A DNA stretch of 40,653 nucleotides from Micromonospora antibiotica (GTDB lineage: Bacteria; Actinomycetota; Actinomycetes; Mycobacteriales; Micromonosporaceae). Shown here piece after piece: positions 31,128-40,105 of this stretch. Positions within the stretch are counted from its first letter, which is position 1. The number at the start of each line of letters is the position of its first letter. The notes below the pieces were generated by a model, which was given only the letters and a program-made list of their open reading frames with translations, was not told the origin of the DNA and made no database searches. Where the stretch lies: assembly GCF_017599305.1 (NCBI RefSeq), contig NZ_JAGFWR010000037.1, forward strand, positions 1-40,653, in the 5' to 3' direction. The position numbers and the translations under genes were made by a program.

Positions 31128-32711
31128 TCAGCGCTGGGCGGTGGCCGAGGGGAGGGCGCTGCCACCCCGGGGTGCCTCGCCGGCCATCAGCCGGGCGATC
31201 TCCGCCCGGTCGGCCGCCGACGGCAACCCCCACTGCGGCTGGTAGCCGTAGACCTCCCGCAGGGGGCGGGCCGAGGTCCGGCCGTCGAGGATCTCGACCG
31301 CGTCGGTGTCGATCAGCCCCGGATGCTCCACCCCGCACGCCTCGGCGACCTTCACCAGATCCCGACGTAGGGTGCCGATGTAGTTCGCCGCCCGCACCGA
31401 CTTGCGGGCCGGGTCCAGGCCCCGGGCCAGCCAGGCGTTCTGGGTGGCGACGCCGGTGGGGCAGGTGTCGGTGTGGCACTTCTGGGCCTGGATGCAGCCG
31501 ATCGCCAGCATCGCCTCCCGGCCCACGTTGACCAGGTCGCAGCCGAGTGCGAAGGCCACCACGGCGTTGTCCGGCAGGCCGAGCTTGCCCGCGCCGACGA
31601 AGACGGTCTGCTCGTGCAGGCCCTGCTCGGCGAAGGTCCGGTAGACCCGGGCGAAGCCCTGCTGGAACGGCAGCGACACCGAGTCGGTGAAGATCAGCGG
31701 CGCGGCACCGGTGCCGCCCTCGCCGCCCTCGCCGCCGTCGACGGTGACGAAGTCGACGCCCCGGCCGGTCTCGCGCATCAGCGTGGTCAGCTCCTCCCAG
31801 AACCCCAGGTCGCCGACGGCGGACTTGATGCCGACCGGCAGCCCGGTCTCGGCGGCCAGCAGCTCCACCCAGTCCAGCAGGCTGTCGCAGTCGGAGAACT
31901 CGGCGTGCCGCGACGGGCTCACACAGTCCTGCCCGGGGGTGATGCCCCGGGTGGCGGCGATCTCGGCGGACACCTTCGCGCCCGGCAGTAGCCCGCCCAG
32001 GCTGGGTTTCGCACCCTGGCTGAGCTTGATCTCCAGGGCCCGCACCGGAGCGCCGGCCACCAGGTCGCGCAACTGGGCGAGGTCGAACCTGCCCCGGGCG
32101 TCCCGGCAGCCGAAGTACGCCGTACCGAGCTGGAAGACCAACTCGCCGCCGTGGCGGTGGTACGGCGACAGCCCGCCCTCGCCGGTGTTCTGCAGGCAGC
32201 CGGCCAGCGCCGCCCCCTGGTTGAGGGCGGACACCGCGTTGCCGGACAGCGAGCCGAAGCTCATCCCGGAGATGTTGACCACCGACCCGGGGCGGAACGC
32301 CTTCGCCCGGCCGCGTGGCCCGCCGAGCACCTTGGCGGCCGGCAGCCGTACGTCGTGTCCGGCGGTCGGCACCGACGACGGGACGGTCCGGGCGAACGTG
32401 CGGTGTTTGATGATCGGGTAGCCGGGGCTGCGTTCGATGTCGTTGTCGGTGCCGAAGCCGAAGTAGTTGTTCTCCTGCTTGGCCGAGGCGTAGATCCACC
32501 GCCGTTGGTCCCGGGTGAACGGGCGTTCCTCGTCGTTGCCGGCGACGATGTACTGCCGCAGCTCCGGGCCGATCGCCTCCAGCAGGTAGCGGGCCCGCCC
32601 GACCAGCGGGAAGTTGCGCAGCAGCGCATGGTCACGTTGGAGGACGTCCCGGGCGGCGAGGCCGGCGACGGCGGCGGCGATCACGGGTACGGTGCGGCGG
32701 GCCCACGTCAT
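31128..32711 (-). CDS. FMN-binding glutamate-synthase-family protein
   Basis: A 527-aa protein homologous to the central FMN/synthase domain of glutamate synthase but without the amidotransferase domain. Key stretches are NISGMSFGSLSGNAVSALNQ, EIKLSQGAKPSLGG, DFVTVDGGEGGEGGTGAAPL and the Cys cluster CIQAQKCHTDTCPTGVATQ, which corresponds to the iron-sulfur ligand region. A hydrophobic N-terminal helix (VPVIAAAVAGLAA) suggests membrane anchoring. The reaction of these stand-alone proteins is uncertain. ATG 32711 is preferred over GTG 32720 because GGGGAG is at a proper distance. Confidence 0.92.
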   Translation of the reverse strand: MTWARRTVPVIAAAVAGLAARDVLQRDHALLRNFPLVGRARYLLEAIGPELRQYIVAGNDEERPFTRDQRRWIYASAKQENNYFGFGTDNDIERSPGYPIIKHRTFARTVPSSVPTAGHDVRLPAAKVLGGPRGRAKAFRPGSVVNISGMSFGSLSGNAVSALNQGAALAGCLQNTGEGGLSPYHRHGGELVFQLGTAYFGCRDARGRFDLAQLRDLVAGAPVRALEIKLSQGAKPSLGGLLPGAKVSAEIAATRGITPGQDCVSPSRHAEFSDCDSLLDWVELLAAETGLPVGIKSAVGDLGFWEELTTLMRETGRGVDFVTVDGGEGGEGGTGAAPLIFTDSVSLPFQQGFARVYRTFAEQGLHEQTVFVGAGKLGLPDNAVVAFALGCDLVNVGREAMLAIGCIQAQKCHTDTCPTGVATQNAWLARGLDPARKSVRAANYIGTLRRDLVKVAEACGVEHPGLIDTDAVEILDGRTSARPLREVYGYQPQWGLPSAADRAEIARLMAGEAPRGGSALPSATAQR

Positions 32712-32769
32712 GCCGGCCACACTCCCCGCTGCCGCCGTCGCCCAAACAGCCTGGCGGTGTGGCGTGTGG

Positions 32770-33900
32770 TCAGTGCCGCAGCGACTGCCGCACGATGCCG
32801 CCGACCAGGGCGCACCAGGTTTCGGTGGAGACCGTGCCGGTGCGGGGTAGTCCGTGCAGCGCCTGGAGGTCCTGCACGGCGCGGCGGGTGGCCGGGTCGT
32901 AACCGCCGGTGACGGTGACCTCGGCGTAGCCCTTCCAGTTCAGGATGAACTGCACCGCCTGCACGGGCAGGCCGGTGGCGTTGCGGTCGAGTTCGGGCGC
33001 GAGGGTTTCCCAGGTGGGGGCGGTCAGGGTGGCGTCGACGTCGACCGGGATGCCGTTGCGGGCCTGCCAGTCGCCGACCGCGGCGACGGTGGCGGCGTCG
33101 AACGTGCCGCTCGGGGTGACCGGGTAGCCGCGGTGGGCCAGCAGGTACTGGGCGACCTGGACGCCGGGGGCGTTGACGAAGCGCCACAGGTCGGGCCAGC
33201 GGCGGGCCGGTGCCTCGCCCGCCCGGGTGCCGAGCCGGTGCGCGACCTGCCGGCGGATGCCGGGGAAGAGGCGGTAGAACTGCGCGCCGGGGCAGAGCGT
33301 GGCGCGGAAGTCCCAGTGGCCGAAGATGTCGTGGGCGTGTAGGCCGTACTGCCGGCAGACGGTGGTGCAGAGCCGGACCAGGGAGTCGAGCAGCGCCTGC
33401 GGCGGCGTGTCGGTGACGTAGGTGCCCTCGTTCTCGATGCCGATGGCCCGGCCGTTCTCGCCGGGGCAGTGCGCCGAGACCATCTGCCGGTCACCGGCCC
33501 GTAACCGCTCCAGGCTGCCGTGCCGTCCCTCCAGGACGTACCCGCCCCGGCTGACGGTGAAGTGCTGGCCGGTGTCGGACCAGCCGTTGCCGTCCATGTG
33601 CAGGTCCTGGCAGTCGTGGGCCAGGGTGACCGCCTGCTCGCGGGAGTAGTCGGTGACGTTCGGGAAGGCCATGTGGTGCACGATGATCTTGTTGGTGGGG
33701 ATCGTGCTGACCGACAGCGGGTCGGCGGGCGGGCGGGCGTCCCACTCGTCGCAGTCGATGATCCAGTCCAGGTCCGCGCCCGGGGCGGCCTCGGCGACGC
33801 CCGGCAGGGCCAGGTCGGACCCGACGACCGTGACGGTGGCCGCGCCGAGACCGGCCCGCAGCAGCGTACGACGGTCGAGTGCGGGGCGTACGACGGACAT
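32770..33900 (-). CDS. Tat-exported N-acetylmuramoyl-L-alanine amidase (PGRP fold)
   Basis: A 376-aa exported peptidoglycan amidase. The N-terminus has a twin-arginine signal (ALDRRTLLRAGLG, cleavage near VAEAA, residue 39). The Amidase_2/PGRP domain (about 45-215) has zinc ligands His (HH at 75-76), H195 in GHWDF and C203 in LCPG. Two peptidoglycan-binding-like domains follow (about 235-305 and 310-370). It cleaves the amide between MurNAc and L-Ala in the wall. It starts at ATG 33900 after GGAGATGCC. It stands alone. Confidence 0.93.
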   Translation of the reverse strand: MSVVRPALDRRTLLRAGLGAATVTVVGSDLALPGVAEAAPGADLDWIIDCDEWDARPPADPLSVSTIPTNKIIVHHMAFPNVTDYSREQAVTLAHDCQDLHMDGNGWSDTGQHFTVSRGGYVLEGRHGSLERLRAGDRQMVSAHCPGENGRAIGIENEGTYVTDTPPQALLDSLVRLCTTVCRQYGLHAHDIFGHWDFRATLCPGAQFYRLFPGIRRQVAHRLGTRAGEAPARRWPDLWRFVNAPGVQVAQYLLAHRGYPVTPSGTFDAATVAAVGDWQARNGIPVDVDATLTAPTWETLAPELDRNATGLPVQAVQFILNWKGYAEVTVTGGYDPATRRAVQDLQALHGLPRTGTVSTETWCALVGGIVRQSLRH

Positions 33901-34092
33901 GGCATCTCCTCGGCGAGCGACGGCGGCGCTGACGACGAAAACTAGCTCCAGTTATCCCGCTTGTGATGGAGGATATTGCCACTCCGGCGGTCGGCGCTAG
34001 AGGGCGGCATCGATCGATTCTGCCCGTCTCCGAGGCGTGCCGGGCAGAACCGTCCGAATGTCCTGCCGTCGGGGGATGGACCGGTCGACCGC

Positions 34093-35046
34093 TCAGTCGG
34101 CGACGGCGAAGTCGTCCAGGGCGGCCAGCAGGTGCCGCCGGGTCTGCGCCGTGCCGAAGTGACCCGCCCCCTCGACCACCTGCAACCGCGAACCAGGCCA
34201 GGCCCGGTGCAGCGCCCAGGCGGTGGCCAGCGGACTGCCCAGGTCGACCCGGCCGTGGATCAGCACTCCCGGGATGCCGGCGAGCCGACCGGCGTGCCGG
34301 ATCAGCTCACCCTCGGCCAACCAGGCCCCCTGGGAGAAGTAGTGCGCGCAGATCCGCACCATCGCGGTCCGCTCGGCCGACGGGCGGTCACCGTACGGGT
34401 TGCCCACCCCCTCGGCGGAGACCACCGCGTCCTCCCAGGCGCACCAGTCCCGCACCGCCCGCTCGCGCACCGCCGGGTCCAGGTCCTGCACCAGCCGGGC
34501 GTACGCGCCGACCACGTCGTCGTCGGGGCCGACGCCGCCGCCGGCGAGGAACCGTTCCCACTCGCGGGGGAAGTAGCGGCCGACACCCCGGTAGAGCCAG
34601 TCGATCTCCGACCGGCGGGTGGTGGTGACCGCCCCGATCACGATCGCCGACACCCGCTGCGGGTGCCGCTGCGCGTACGCCAGCAGCAGCGTCGAGCCCC
34701 ACGAGCCGCCGTAGAGCAGCCACCTGTCGACGCCCAGGTGCCCGCGTAGCCGTTCCATGTCGGCGACCAGGTGCGCGGTGGTGTTGTGCCGCAGGTCGGT
34801 GGCCGGGTCGGCGGCGTGCGGGGTGCTGCGTCCGCAGTTGCGCTGGTCGAACAGGACGACCCGGTAGCGGTCGGGGTCGAAGTACCGCCGGGCCCACGGG
34901 CCGCAGCCCGAACCCGGTCCACCGTGGACGACCAGCGCGGGCCGCCCGGCCGGGTTGCCGCACACCTCCCAGTAGACCGCGTTGCCGTCGCCGACGTCGA
35001 GCATGCCCTGGTCGTAGGGCTCGATCGGTGGGTACCGCTCGTCCAT
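34093..35046 (-). CDS. pip: Prolyl aminopeptidase
   Basis: A 317-aa alpha/beta hydrolase of family S33 that releases N-terminal proline. Diagnostic motifs are HGGPGSGCGP (41-50, oxyanion region), FDQRNCGRS, nucleophile S115 in GGSWGS, Asp in GRVDLGSP and His in GAGHFG. Start ATG 35046 has GGGGAGG upstream. The gene is divergent from a MarR regulator 50 nt away; the shared palindrome suggests that the regulator controls it. Confidence 0.95.
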   Translation of the reverse strand: MDERYPPIEPYDQGMLDVGDGNAVYWEVCGNPAGRPALVVHGGPGSGCGPWARRYFDPDRYRVVLFDQRNCGRSTPHAADPATDLRHNTTAHLVADMERLRGHLGVDRWLLYGGSWGSTLLLAYAQRHPQRVSAIVIGAVTTTRRSEIDWLYRGVGRYFPREWERFLAGGGVGPDDDVVGAYARLVQDLDPAVRERAVRDWCAWEDAVVSAEGVGNPYGDRPSAERTAMVRICAHYFSQGAWLAEGELIRHAGRLAGIPGVLIHGRVDLGSPLATAWALHRAWPGSRLQVVEGAGHFGTAQTRRHLLAALDDFAVAD

Positions 35047-35074
35047 CGGTGGCCTCCCCGGCAGCGCGAGATAC

Positions 35075-35086
35075 AACAGCGCTGTT
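35075..35086. promoter_or_regulatory. MarR-type operator between pip and the regulator
   Basis: A perfect 12-bp palindrome, AACAGCGCTGTT, with flanks extending partial symmetry (TACAACAGCGCTGTTACA). It sits in the 50-nt divergent intergenic region. A -10-like TACATT (35086-35091) lies 5 nt before the regulator ATG, so the operator would cover the promoter and the regulator mRNA would be leaderless. Confidence 0.6.
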
Positions 35087-35096
35087 ACATTACGGC

Positions 35097-35618
35097 ATGC
35101 CCGACGAACCGTCCGACCCCGCACTGCTCGGCACCCGACTGCGGCACCTGCTCGACCTGCTCGACGGTGACGTCGCCGCCGTCTACGCCGACCTCGGGCT
35201 GCCCGGCTTCCGACCCCGCTACACCCCGGTGCTGATCGCGCTGGACCGCCTCGGGCCGGCGTCGATCCGTACCCTGGCCGGGGCGACCGGGGTGACCCAC
35301 TCCGCCGCCAGCCAGACCGTCGCCCGGATGGCAGCCGACGGGCTGGTCACCCTCACCCCCGGCGTCGACGCCCGGCAACGCGTCGTCACCCCCACCGACC
35401 GGGCCCGGCACCTGCTGCCCCTCCTGCACGCCGAGTACGCCGCCACCGCCACCGCCGCCCGCCGGTTCGAGGCGGAGCTGGCGTACCCGCTGAGCCACCT
35501 CGTCGACGAGGCGCTGGCCGCGCTGCGACGGCGGTCGATGCGGCAACGCGTCGCCGACGTCGCCCCGCAGTTCGCCCCGGGCGGACAGCCCCCGACCCCA
35601 CCCGGTGACCGAAAGTAA
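35097..35618 (+). CDS. MarR-family transcriptional regulator
   Basis: A 173-aa winged-helix protein: RPRYTPVLIALDRLGPASIR, recognition helix region THSAASQTVARMAADGLVTL, and wing with DARQRVVTPTDRA. C-terminal helices form the dimer interface. ATG 35097 has no Shine-Dalgarno but a -10 element ends 5 nt before it, consistent with leaderless translation. It probably represses itself and the divergent pip gene through the palindrome between them. Confidence 0.9.
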   Translation: MPDEPSDPALLGTRLRHLLDLLDGDVAAVYADLGLPGFRPRYTPVLIALDRLGPASIRTLAGATGVTHSAASQTVARMAADGLVTLTPGVDARQRVVTPTDRARHLLPLLHAEYAATATAARRFEAELAYPLSHLVDEALAALRRRSMRQRVADVAPQFAPGGQPPTPPGDRK

Positions 35619-35747
35619 TCTTCGCAGCCGGACGACCGGAGGCGAGGAAACAACCGTTGCGCCGATTCACCGCAGCTCCCGCCGGGTAAGAATGATCAGT
35701 GTGGCCCTGACCTGTGACCAGTCCCGGCGGACCGGAAAGGCCGGCGG

Positions 35748-37364
35748 GTGACCGGCGACTGGCGGTTGTCCGGCTACACCCCGGTACGGCAGCTCGGCGC
35801 GGGCACGTCCGGCCCGGTGCTGCTCGCCACCCACGACGCCACCGGCACCCCGGTCGCCATCCGCTACCTGACCCCGGCCCTCGGCGGCGATCCGGCCTTC
35901 CGGATGGCCCTGCGCGAGCAGGCGCGACTGCTGGTCGAGGTGGACGACCCGCACGTCTGCCGCCTCTTCGAGTACGCCGAGACGCACGCCGCCGCGGCGA
36001 TCGTGGTGGAGTTGGTCAACGGGGTGACGCTGCGTCAGCTGCTGCGCACGCGCGGCCCCGTCGGCCCGGAGGCCGCGCTCTGCGTCCTCAAGGGCTCCCT
36101 CGCCGGGCTCGCCGCCGTACACGCCCGCGGTGTGGTACACGGTGACCACCGCCCCGACAACGTGCTCGTCACCCGCGACGGGTGGCCCACGCTCACCGAC
36201 GTCGGCATCGCCCCACCCGCCGGCAACCGGCACTACCAGGCCCCCGAGCAGTGGACCGGGGCCCCCGCCGAGCCGGCCGGTGACATCTACGCCGCCACCG
36301 CTACCTTCTTCGAGTGCCTCACCGGTCGACCTCCCTACGACGGACGGGACCTGGCCACCCTGCGCGCGCAGCACAGCGCCGCCCCGATCCCCGGTACCCC
36401 GACCCCCGCCCCGGTGCACGACCTGCTCCGCCACGGCCTGGCCTGGTGCCCCGCCGACCGGACCCAGCCCGCCGAGATCTTCCTCACCGAGCTGGAACAC
36501 ACCGCCGCCCGCTCGTACGGCGGGGACTGGGAGGAACGGGGGCGGCGTCAGCTGGCCCAACGGGTCGCGCTGCTCGCCGCCTGCCTCCCCTTCCCCGAGG
36601 GCGCCCCCGGGCACGTCGACCCGGCGGCCGTCGACCCCGCCGGGCCCCACCCGGGTCCCCGGCGCGGCGGCACCCGCAACGCCCTGGTCGGTGTCGGGCT
36701 GACCGCGGCACTGCTGGTCGGCGTCGTCGGGCTGGGCTACGTCGCCCGCGGGCCCGGGGCGTTCACCCTCGCCGACGGTGCCGTCGGGCCGGGAGCTACC
36801 GCCGCCACCACCCGCAGCCCCGCGCCGCTCGCCGCCGCCCCGGCCATCAGCGTCGTGCCGCCGGAACCGAGCCGCAGCCCCACCCCGGCGGCGACCACGA
36901 CGGACCCACCGCCCACCACCCCGGCCCGGTCCGCCACCGCCGCCACCACCCGGGTACGCACCCCGAGTCCCACCCCACCGGCCACGGCGATCAGCCCGCT
37001 GCTGCCCCCCGACGTGTTCCCGCCGACGGTGTCGGCCGTGGACGCCAGCCCGGCCACGGTGGAGCCGAAGGGCTGCCCCGACGTGGCCACCTCGACCACG
37101 GTCACCGCCCGGGCCCTCGACGACGGGGCTGCCGGCGACCTGCTGCGGGTGTCGTTGCGCTACACCCTCGACGGGGCCACCCGCACGGTCGCCATGACCC
37201 AGACCGGCCCGGACACCTTCGCGGGCACCCTCGGCGACCTGCCGACGCCCCCGGCGACCACCAGGATCCCGGTCCAGGTGATCGCCGTCGACGACGCCGG
37301 CAACGCCTCCGCCCCCGCCGGCCCGGTGGTGGTGTCACTGCTGCCCACCTGCACCTCGGGCTGA
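35748..37364 (+). CDS. Membrane-bound protein-kinase-like protein with both lysines replaced
   Basis: A 538-aa protein. The N-terminal Ser/Thr-kinase fold (about 8-250) keeps a glycine loop (LGAGTSGPVLLA) and Asp/Asn of the catalytic loop (D133, N138 in HGDHRPDN). However, the beta3 Lys is Arg (VAIR, R39), the catalytic-loop Lys is Arg (R135), HRD is HGD, and DFG is DVG (151-153). The activation segment is very short (17 residues to APE). A transmembrane helix (about 305-325) follows, then a Pro/Thr-rich stalk and an extracellular beta domain ending near 538. It is probably a pseudokinase or a weak kinase that relays a wall signal. The start is GTG 35748. Confidence 0.85.
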   Translation: MTGDWRLSGYTPVRQLGAGTSGPVLLATHDATGTPVAIRYLTPALGGDPAFRMALREQARLLVEVDDPHVCRLFEYAETHAAAAIVVELVNGVTLRQLLRTRGPVGPEAALCVLKGSLAGLAAVHARGVVHGDHRPDNVLVTRDGWPTLTDVGIAPPAGNRHYQAPEQWTGAPAEPAGDIYAATATFFECLTGRPPYDGRDLATLRAQHSAAPIPGTPTPAPVHDLLRHGLAWCPADRTQPAEIFLTELEHTAARSYGGDWEERGRRQLAQRVALLAACLPFPEGAPGHVDPAAVDPAGPHPGPRRGGTRNALVGVGLTAALLVGVVGLGYVARGPGAFTLADGAVGPGATAATTRSPAPLAAAPAISVVPPEPSRSPTPAATTTDPPPTTPARSATAATTRVRTPSPTPPATAISPLLPPDVFPPTVSAVDASPATVEPKGCPDVATSTTVTARALDDGAAGDLLRVSLRYTLDGATRTVAMTQTGPDTFAGTLGDLPTPPATTRIPVQVIAVDDAGNASAPAGPVVVSLLPTCTSG

Positions 37365-37447
37365 CCGTCCGGTCCCGACCGGAGTTTCCGGCGCACCGGC
37401 CGGGGGTAGCTTCGGGGGTCGACCGAGCTGACGGTGGAGGACCACGG

Positions 37448-38518
37448 ATGACAGACAACTTCGGCGACGCGGCGGGTGACGCCCTCCGCGCGGTGCTGCT
37501 TTTCCTGCCCAAGGCGGTCGCCTTCGTGGCGATCCTGGTGGCCGGCTGGCTGATCGCGAAGGCCGTCCGCAGGATCGTCGACAAGGTGCTGGAGCGGGTG
37601 CACTTCGACCGGGCCGTCGAGCGTGGCGGCATCAAGACCGCCCTGGCCCGCTCCCGCTACGACGCCAGCGACATCGTCGCCAAGCTCGCCTACTACGGGG
37701 TGCTGCTGGTGACCCTCCAACTCGCCTTCGGCATCTGGGGGCCCAACCCGATCTCCGACCTGATCGCCGGGGTGATCGCCTGGCTGCCCCGGGCGTTCGT
37801 CGCCATCGTCATCGTGGTGGTCGCCGCCGCGATCGCCAACGCGGTCAAGGACATCATCAGCAGCGCGCTCGGCGGCCTGTCCTACGGCCGGGTGCTGGCC
37901 AACATCGCCTCGGTGTTCATCCTCGGGCTCGGGGTGATCGCCGCGCTCAACCAGATCGGTGTCGCCACCGCGGTCACCACGCCGGTGCTGATCGCCGTCC
38001 TCGCCACCGTCGGCGGAATCCTCGTCGTCGGGGTCGGCGGTGGACTGATCCGTCCCATGCAGGCCCGCTGGGAGTCCTGGCTGACCCGTGCCGAGCAGGA
38101 GTCCCGCACCATCGCCACCCACGCCCGTGCCTACCAGGCGGGCCGGCAGGACGTCGCTGCCCGGTTGGGCCCGTACGCGCAGGCCGAGCGCACCCCGCCG
38201 GTGCCCACCGCCGCCACCCCCACCCCACCGACGACGCTGGACGACGACGCCGAGCGCACCCAGGTGGTGACCCGCCCCGACGACGCCGAGGCGACCCAGG
38301 TCCTGCCACGGTCCGACGAGGCGGAGCAGACCCAGGTCGTGTCCCGTCCTGCCGACCCGGAACCGACCCCACCGGCAGCGCCGGGCGCGGACCGGGACGC
38401 CACCGACGCGTCAGGCGTCGCGGTGCCGCGCCAGGCCGGGCCGGTGGACGGCTCCACCACCGACAGTGAGGCCACCATGGTCATCCCCCCGCTGGACCCG
38501 GGCACGCCCCGAGGCTGA
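37448..38518 (+). CDS. CmpX/mechanosensitive-channel-like membrane protein with TQV-repeat tail
   Basis: A 356-aa protein. About five hydrophobic segments (for example LPKAVAFVAILVAGWLIAKA and LPRAFVAIVIVVVAAAIANA) with helix repeats place it near the conserved TM-helix family of small mechanosensitive channel relatives (CmpX-type). The soluble C-terminal 120 residues are acidic and Pro-rich and repeat AERTQVVTRP, AEATQVLPRS, AEQTQVVSRP and SEATMVIPP. Thr next to acidic residues and followed by QV is a plausible phosphorylation/FHA docking pattern. GGAGG lies before ATG 37448. It lies 83 nt after the kinase-like gene, probably co-transcribed. Confidence 0.82.
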   Translation: MTDNFGDAAGDALRAVLLFLPKAVAFVAILVAGWLIAKAVRRIVDKVLERVHFDRAVERGGIKTALARSRYDASDIVAKLAYYGVLLVTLQLAFGIWGPNPISDLIAGVIAWLPRAFVAIVIVVVAAAIANAVKDIISSALGGLSYGRVLANIASVFILGLGVIAALNQIGVATAVTTPVLIAVLATVGGILVVGVGGGLIRPMQARWESWLTRAEQESRTIATHARAYQAGRQDVAARLGPYAQAERTPPVPTAATPTPPTTLDDDAERTQVVTRPDDAEATQVLPRSDEAEQTQVVSRPADPEPTPPAAPGADRDATDASGVAVPRQAGPVDGSTTDSEATMVIPPLDPGTPRG

Positions 38519-38526
38519 CCGGCGCA

Positions 38527-38566
38527 GGCGGCGGGGCGGGACCGGACCGGGTCCCGCCCCGCCGCC
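38527..38566 (+). terminator. Terminator hairpin after the CmpX-like gene
   Basis: A perfect 16-bp GC-rich stem (38527-38542 with 38551-38566, 8-nt loop CGGACCGG), beginning 9 nt after the stop codon. No U-tract, as often in actinomycetes. Confidence 0.8.
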
Positions 38567-38717
38567 GTGTGCACCCCGCAGGGCCGGACCCCAGGGCCGG
38601 GACGGGCTAGCATCGGCGGATGACCTGGCGATGTTGATCCGGCCCTGAAGGCCGAAGCCGCGGGCCGCCGCGGACGCCGTACCTCCCGCGTCCGTTCCGT
38701 CCCGTGGAAAGGCCCTG

Positions 38718-39992
38718 ATGACCCTCACCCGCACACGGGTGCCCGACACCCGTGTCCGCCGACTGTCGACCACGCTCTACTGCTACCTGTTCCTCGACGA
38801 CCTCGTCCTGCTCTATCCGGTGTACGTCCTGCTGTTCAGCGACACCGGCCTCACCGTCGGGCAGATCTCCGGGCTGTTCGTGCTCTGGTCGGTGACGGCT
38901 GTCCTGCTGGAGGTCCCGTCCGGGGCCTGGGCCGACACCGTCTCCCGCCGCCTGCTGCTCTGCCTCGCGCCGCTGCTCACCGGGGCCTGCTTCGCGTTGT
39001 GGGTGCTGGTGCCGTCGTGGTGGGCGTTCGCGCTCGGCTTCGTGCTCTGGGGTGCCGCCGGCGCGCTCGGCTCCGGCGCCCTGGAGGCGTTGGTCTACAC
39101 CGAACTCGACCGGCTCGGCGCTGCCGGCCGGTACGCCCGCACGATGGGCCGGGCCCGGACCGCCGGGGTGCTCGGCGTGCTCGCCTCGCTCGGTCTGGCC
39201 GGCCCGGTCCTCGCCGTCGGTGGGTGGCCGGCGGTCGGCGCGGCGAGTGTGCTGGCCGGTGTGCTGGCCGCCGCCGTGGCCACCCGGTTCCCGGAATACC
39301 GTCCCGCCGCGCCGGCCGACGGCTCGTCGACCGTGCCGGTCCCCGGGCCACCGGACGGTGCGGAGGCCGAAGTGGGCTGGTGGGCGAGCCTGCGCACCGG
39401 TCTCGCCGAGGCGCGCGCCGACCGGCGGGTACGCGCAGCCGTGCTGCTCGTCCCGGCGGTGACGGCACTCTGGGGCATCCTCGACGAGTACACCCCGCTG
39501 CTGGCCCGGGACACCGGTGTCCCGACGTCCACGGTGCCACTGCTGCTCCTGCCGGTCTGGCTCGGGATGACCGTCGGTGGCCTGCTCGCCCCGACGGCGG
39601 AGCGCCTGTCCACCCGGGGGTACGCGGCGCTGCTCGCCCTGGCCGCGGTCGCGCTGGCCGGCGGGGCCGTCGTACGACATCCGGGCGGCTTCGTGCTGCT
39701 CGGCGTGGCGTTCTGCGCCCTGCAACTGGCCACGGTGCTCGCCGACGCCCGGTTGCAGGCCCGGATCACCGGCCCTGGGCGGGCGACGGTCACCTCGCTC
39801 GCCGGGATGGGCACCGACCTGGCGATGATCGTCGCCTACGGCGGTTACGCGCTGGTCGCCGCGACGGGCGGGCACGCGATGGCGTTCGCGGCGGCGGCCG
39901 GGCCCTACCTGCTGGTCGCCGCCGCGTTGCTGGTGTCGGGGCGGTCCGGTGCGGTGCCGCCGCCCCGCCCGTCGGTGGAGGTGGTTTCGTGA
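38718..39992 (+). CDS. MFS transporter
   Basis: A 424-aa membrane protein with about 12 hydrophobic helices and a central soluble loop (about 195-225, Pro/Gly rich). The early segment LEVPSGAWADTVSRR carries the G-x-x-(A)-D-x-x-x-R-R motif A of the major facilitator superfamily. It is probably a small-molecule efflux protein; the substrate is unknown. ATG 38718 follows GGAAAGGCCCTG. It is monocistronic, between terminators. Confidence 0.9.
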   Translation: MTLTRTRVPDTRVRRLSTTLYCYLFLDDLVLLYPVYVLLFSDTGLTVGQISGLFVLWSVTAVLLEVPSGAWADTVSRRLLLCLAPLLTGACFALWVLVPSWWAFALGFVLWGAAGALGSGALEALVYTELDRLGAAGRYARTMGRARTAGVLGVLASLGLAGPVLAVGGWPAVGAASVLAGVLAAAVATRFPEYRPAAPADGSSTVPVPGPPDGAEAEVGWWASLRTGLAEARADRRVRAAVLLVPAVTALWGILDEYTPLLARDTGVPTSTVPLLLLPVWLGMTVGGLLAPTAERLSTRGYAALLALAAVALAGGAVVRHPGGFVLLGVAFCALQLATVLADARLQARITGPGRATVTSLAGMGTDLAMIVAYGGYALVAATGGHAMAFAAAAGPYLLVAAALLVSGRSGAVPPPRPSVEVVS

Positions 39993-40105
39993 GCCGGCAC
40001 CGGGGCGGCGAGCGGGCGGCGGCGGACGTGCGCCGTTGCCGAGGGGCCGACGCCCGCCGCCGGGGCTCGGGGCCCGGGGCCCGGGCGTGACCGGCGTCGC
40101 CGGGA

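Noticed and set aside
33901..34092. Intergenic region between amidase and prolyl aminopeptidase searched for RNA genes or terminators
   Set aside because: No stable hairpin, tRNA or riboswitch-like pattern was seen.
36314..37447. Upstream extension of the CmpX-like gene to 36314
   Set aside because: The extension is Arg/Pro-rich and overlaps the kinase-like gene in another frame; ATG 37448 with GGAGG is a clear start.
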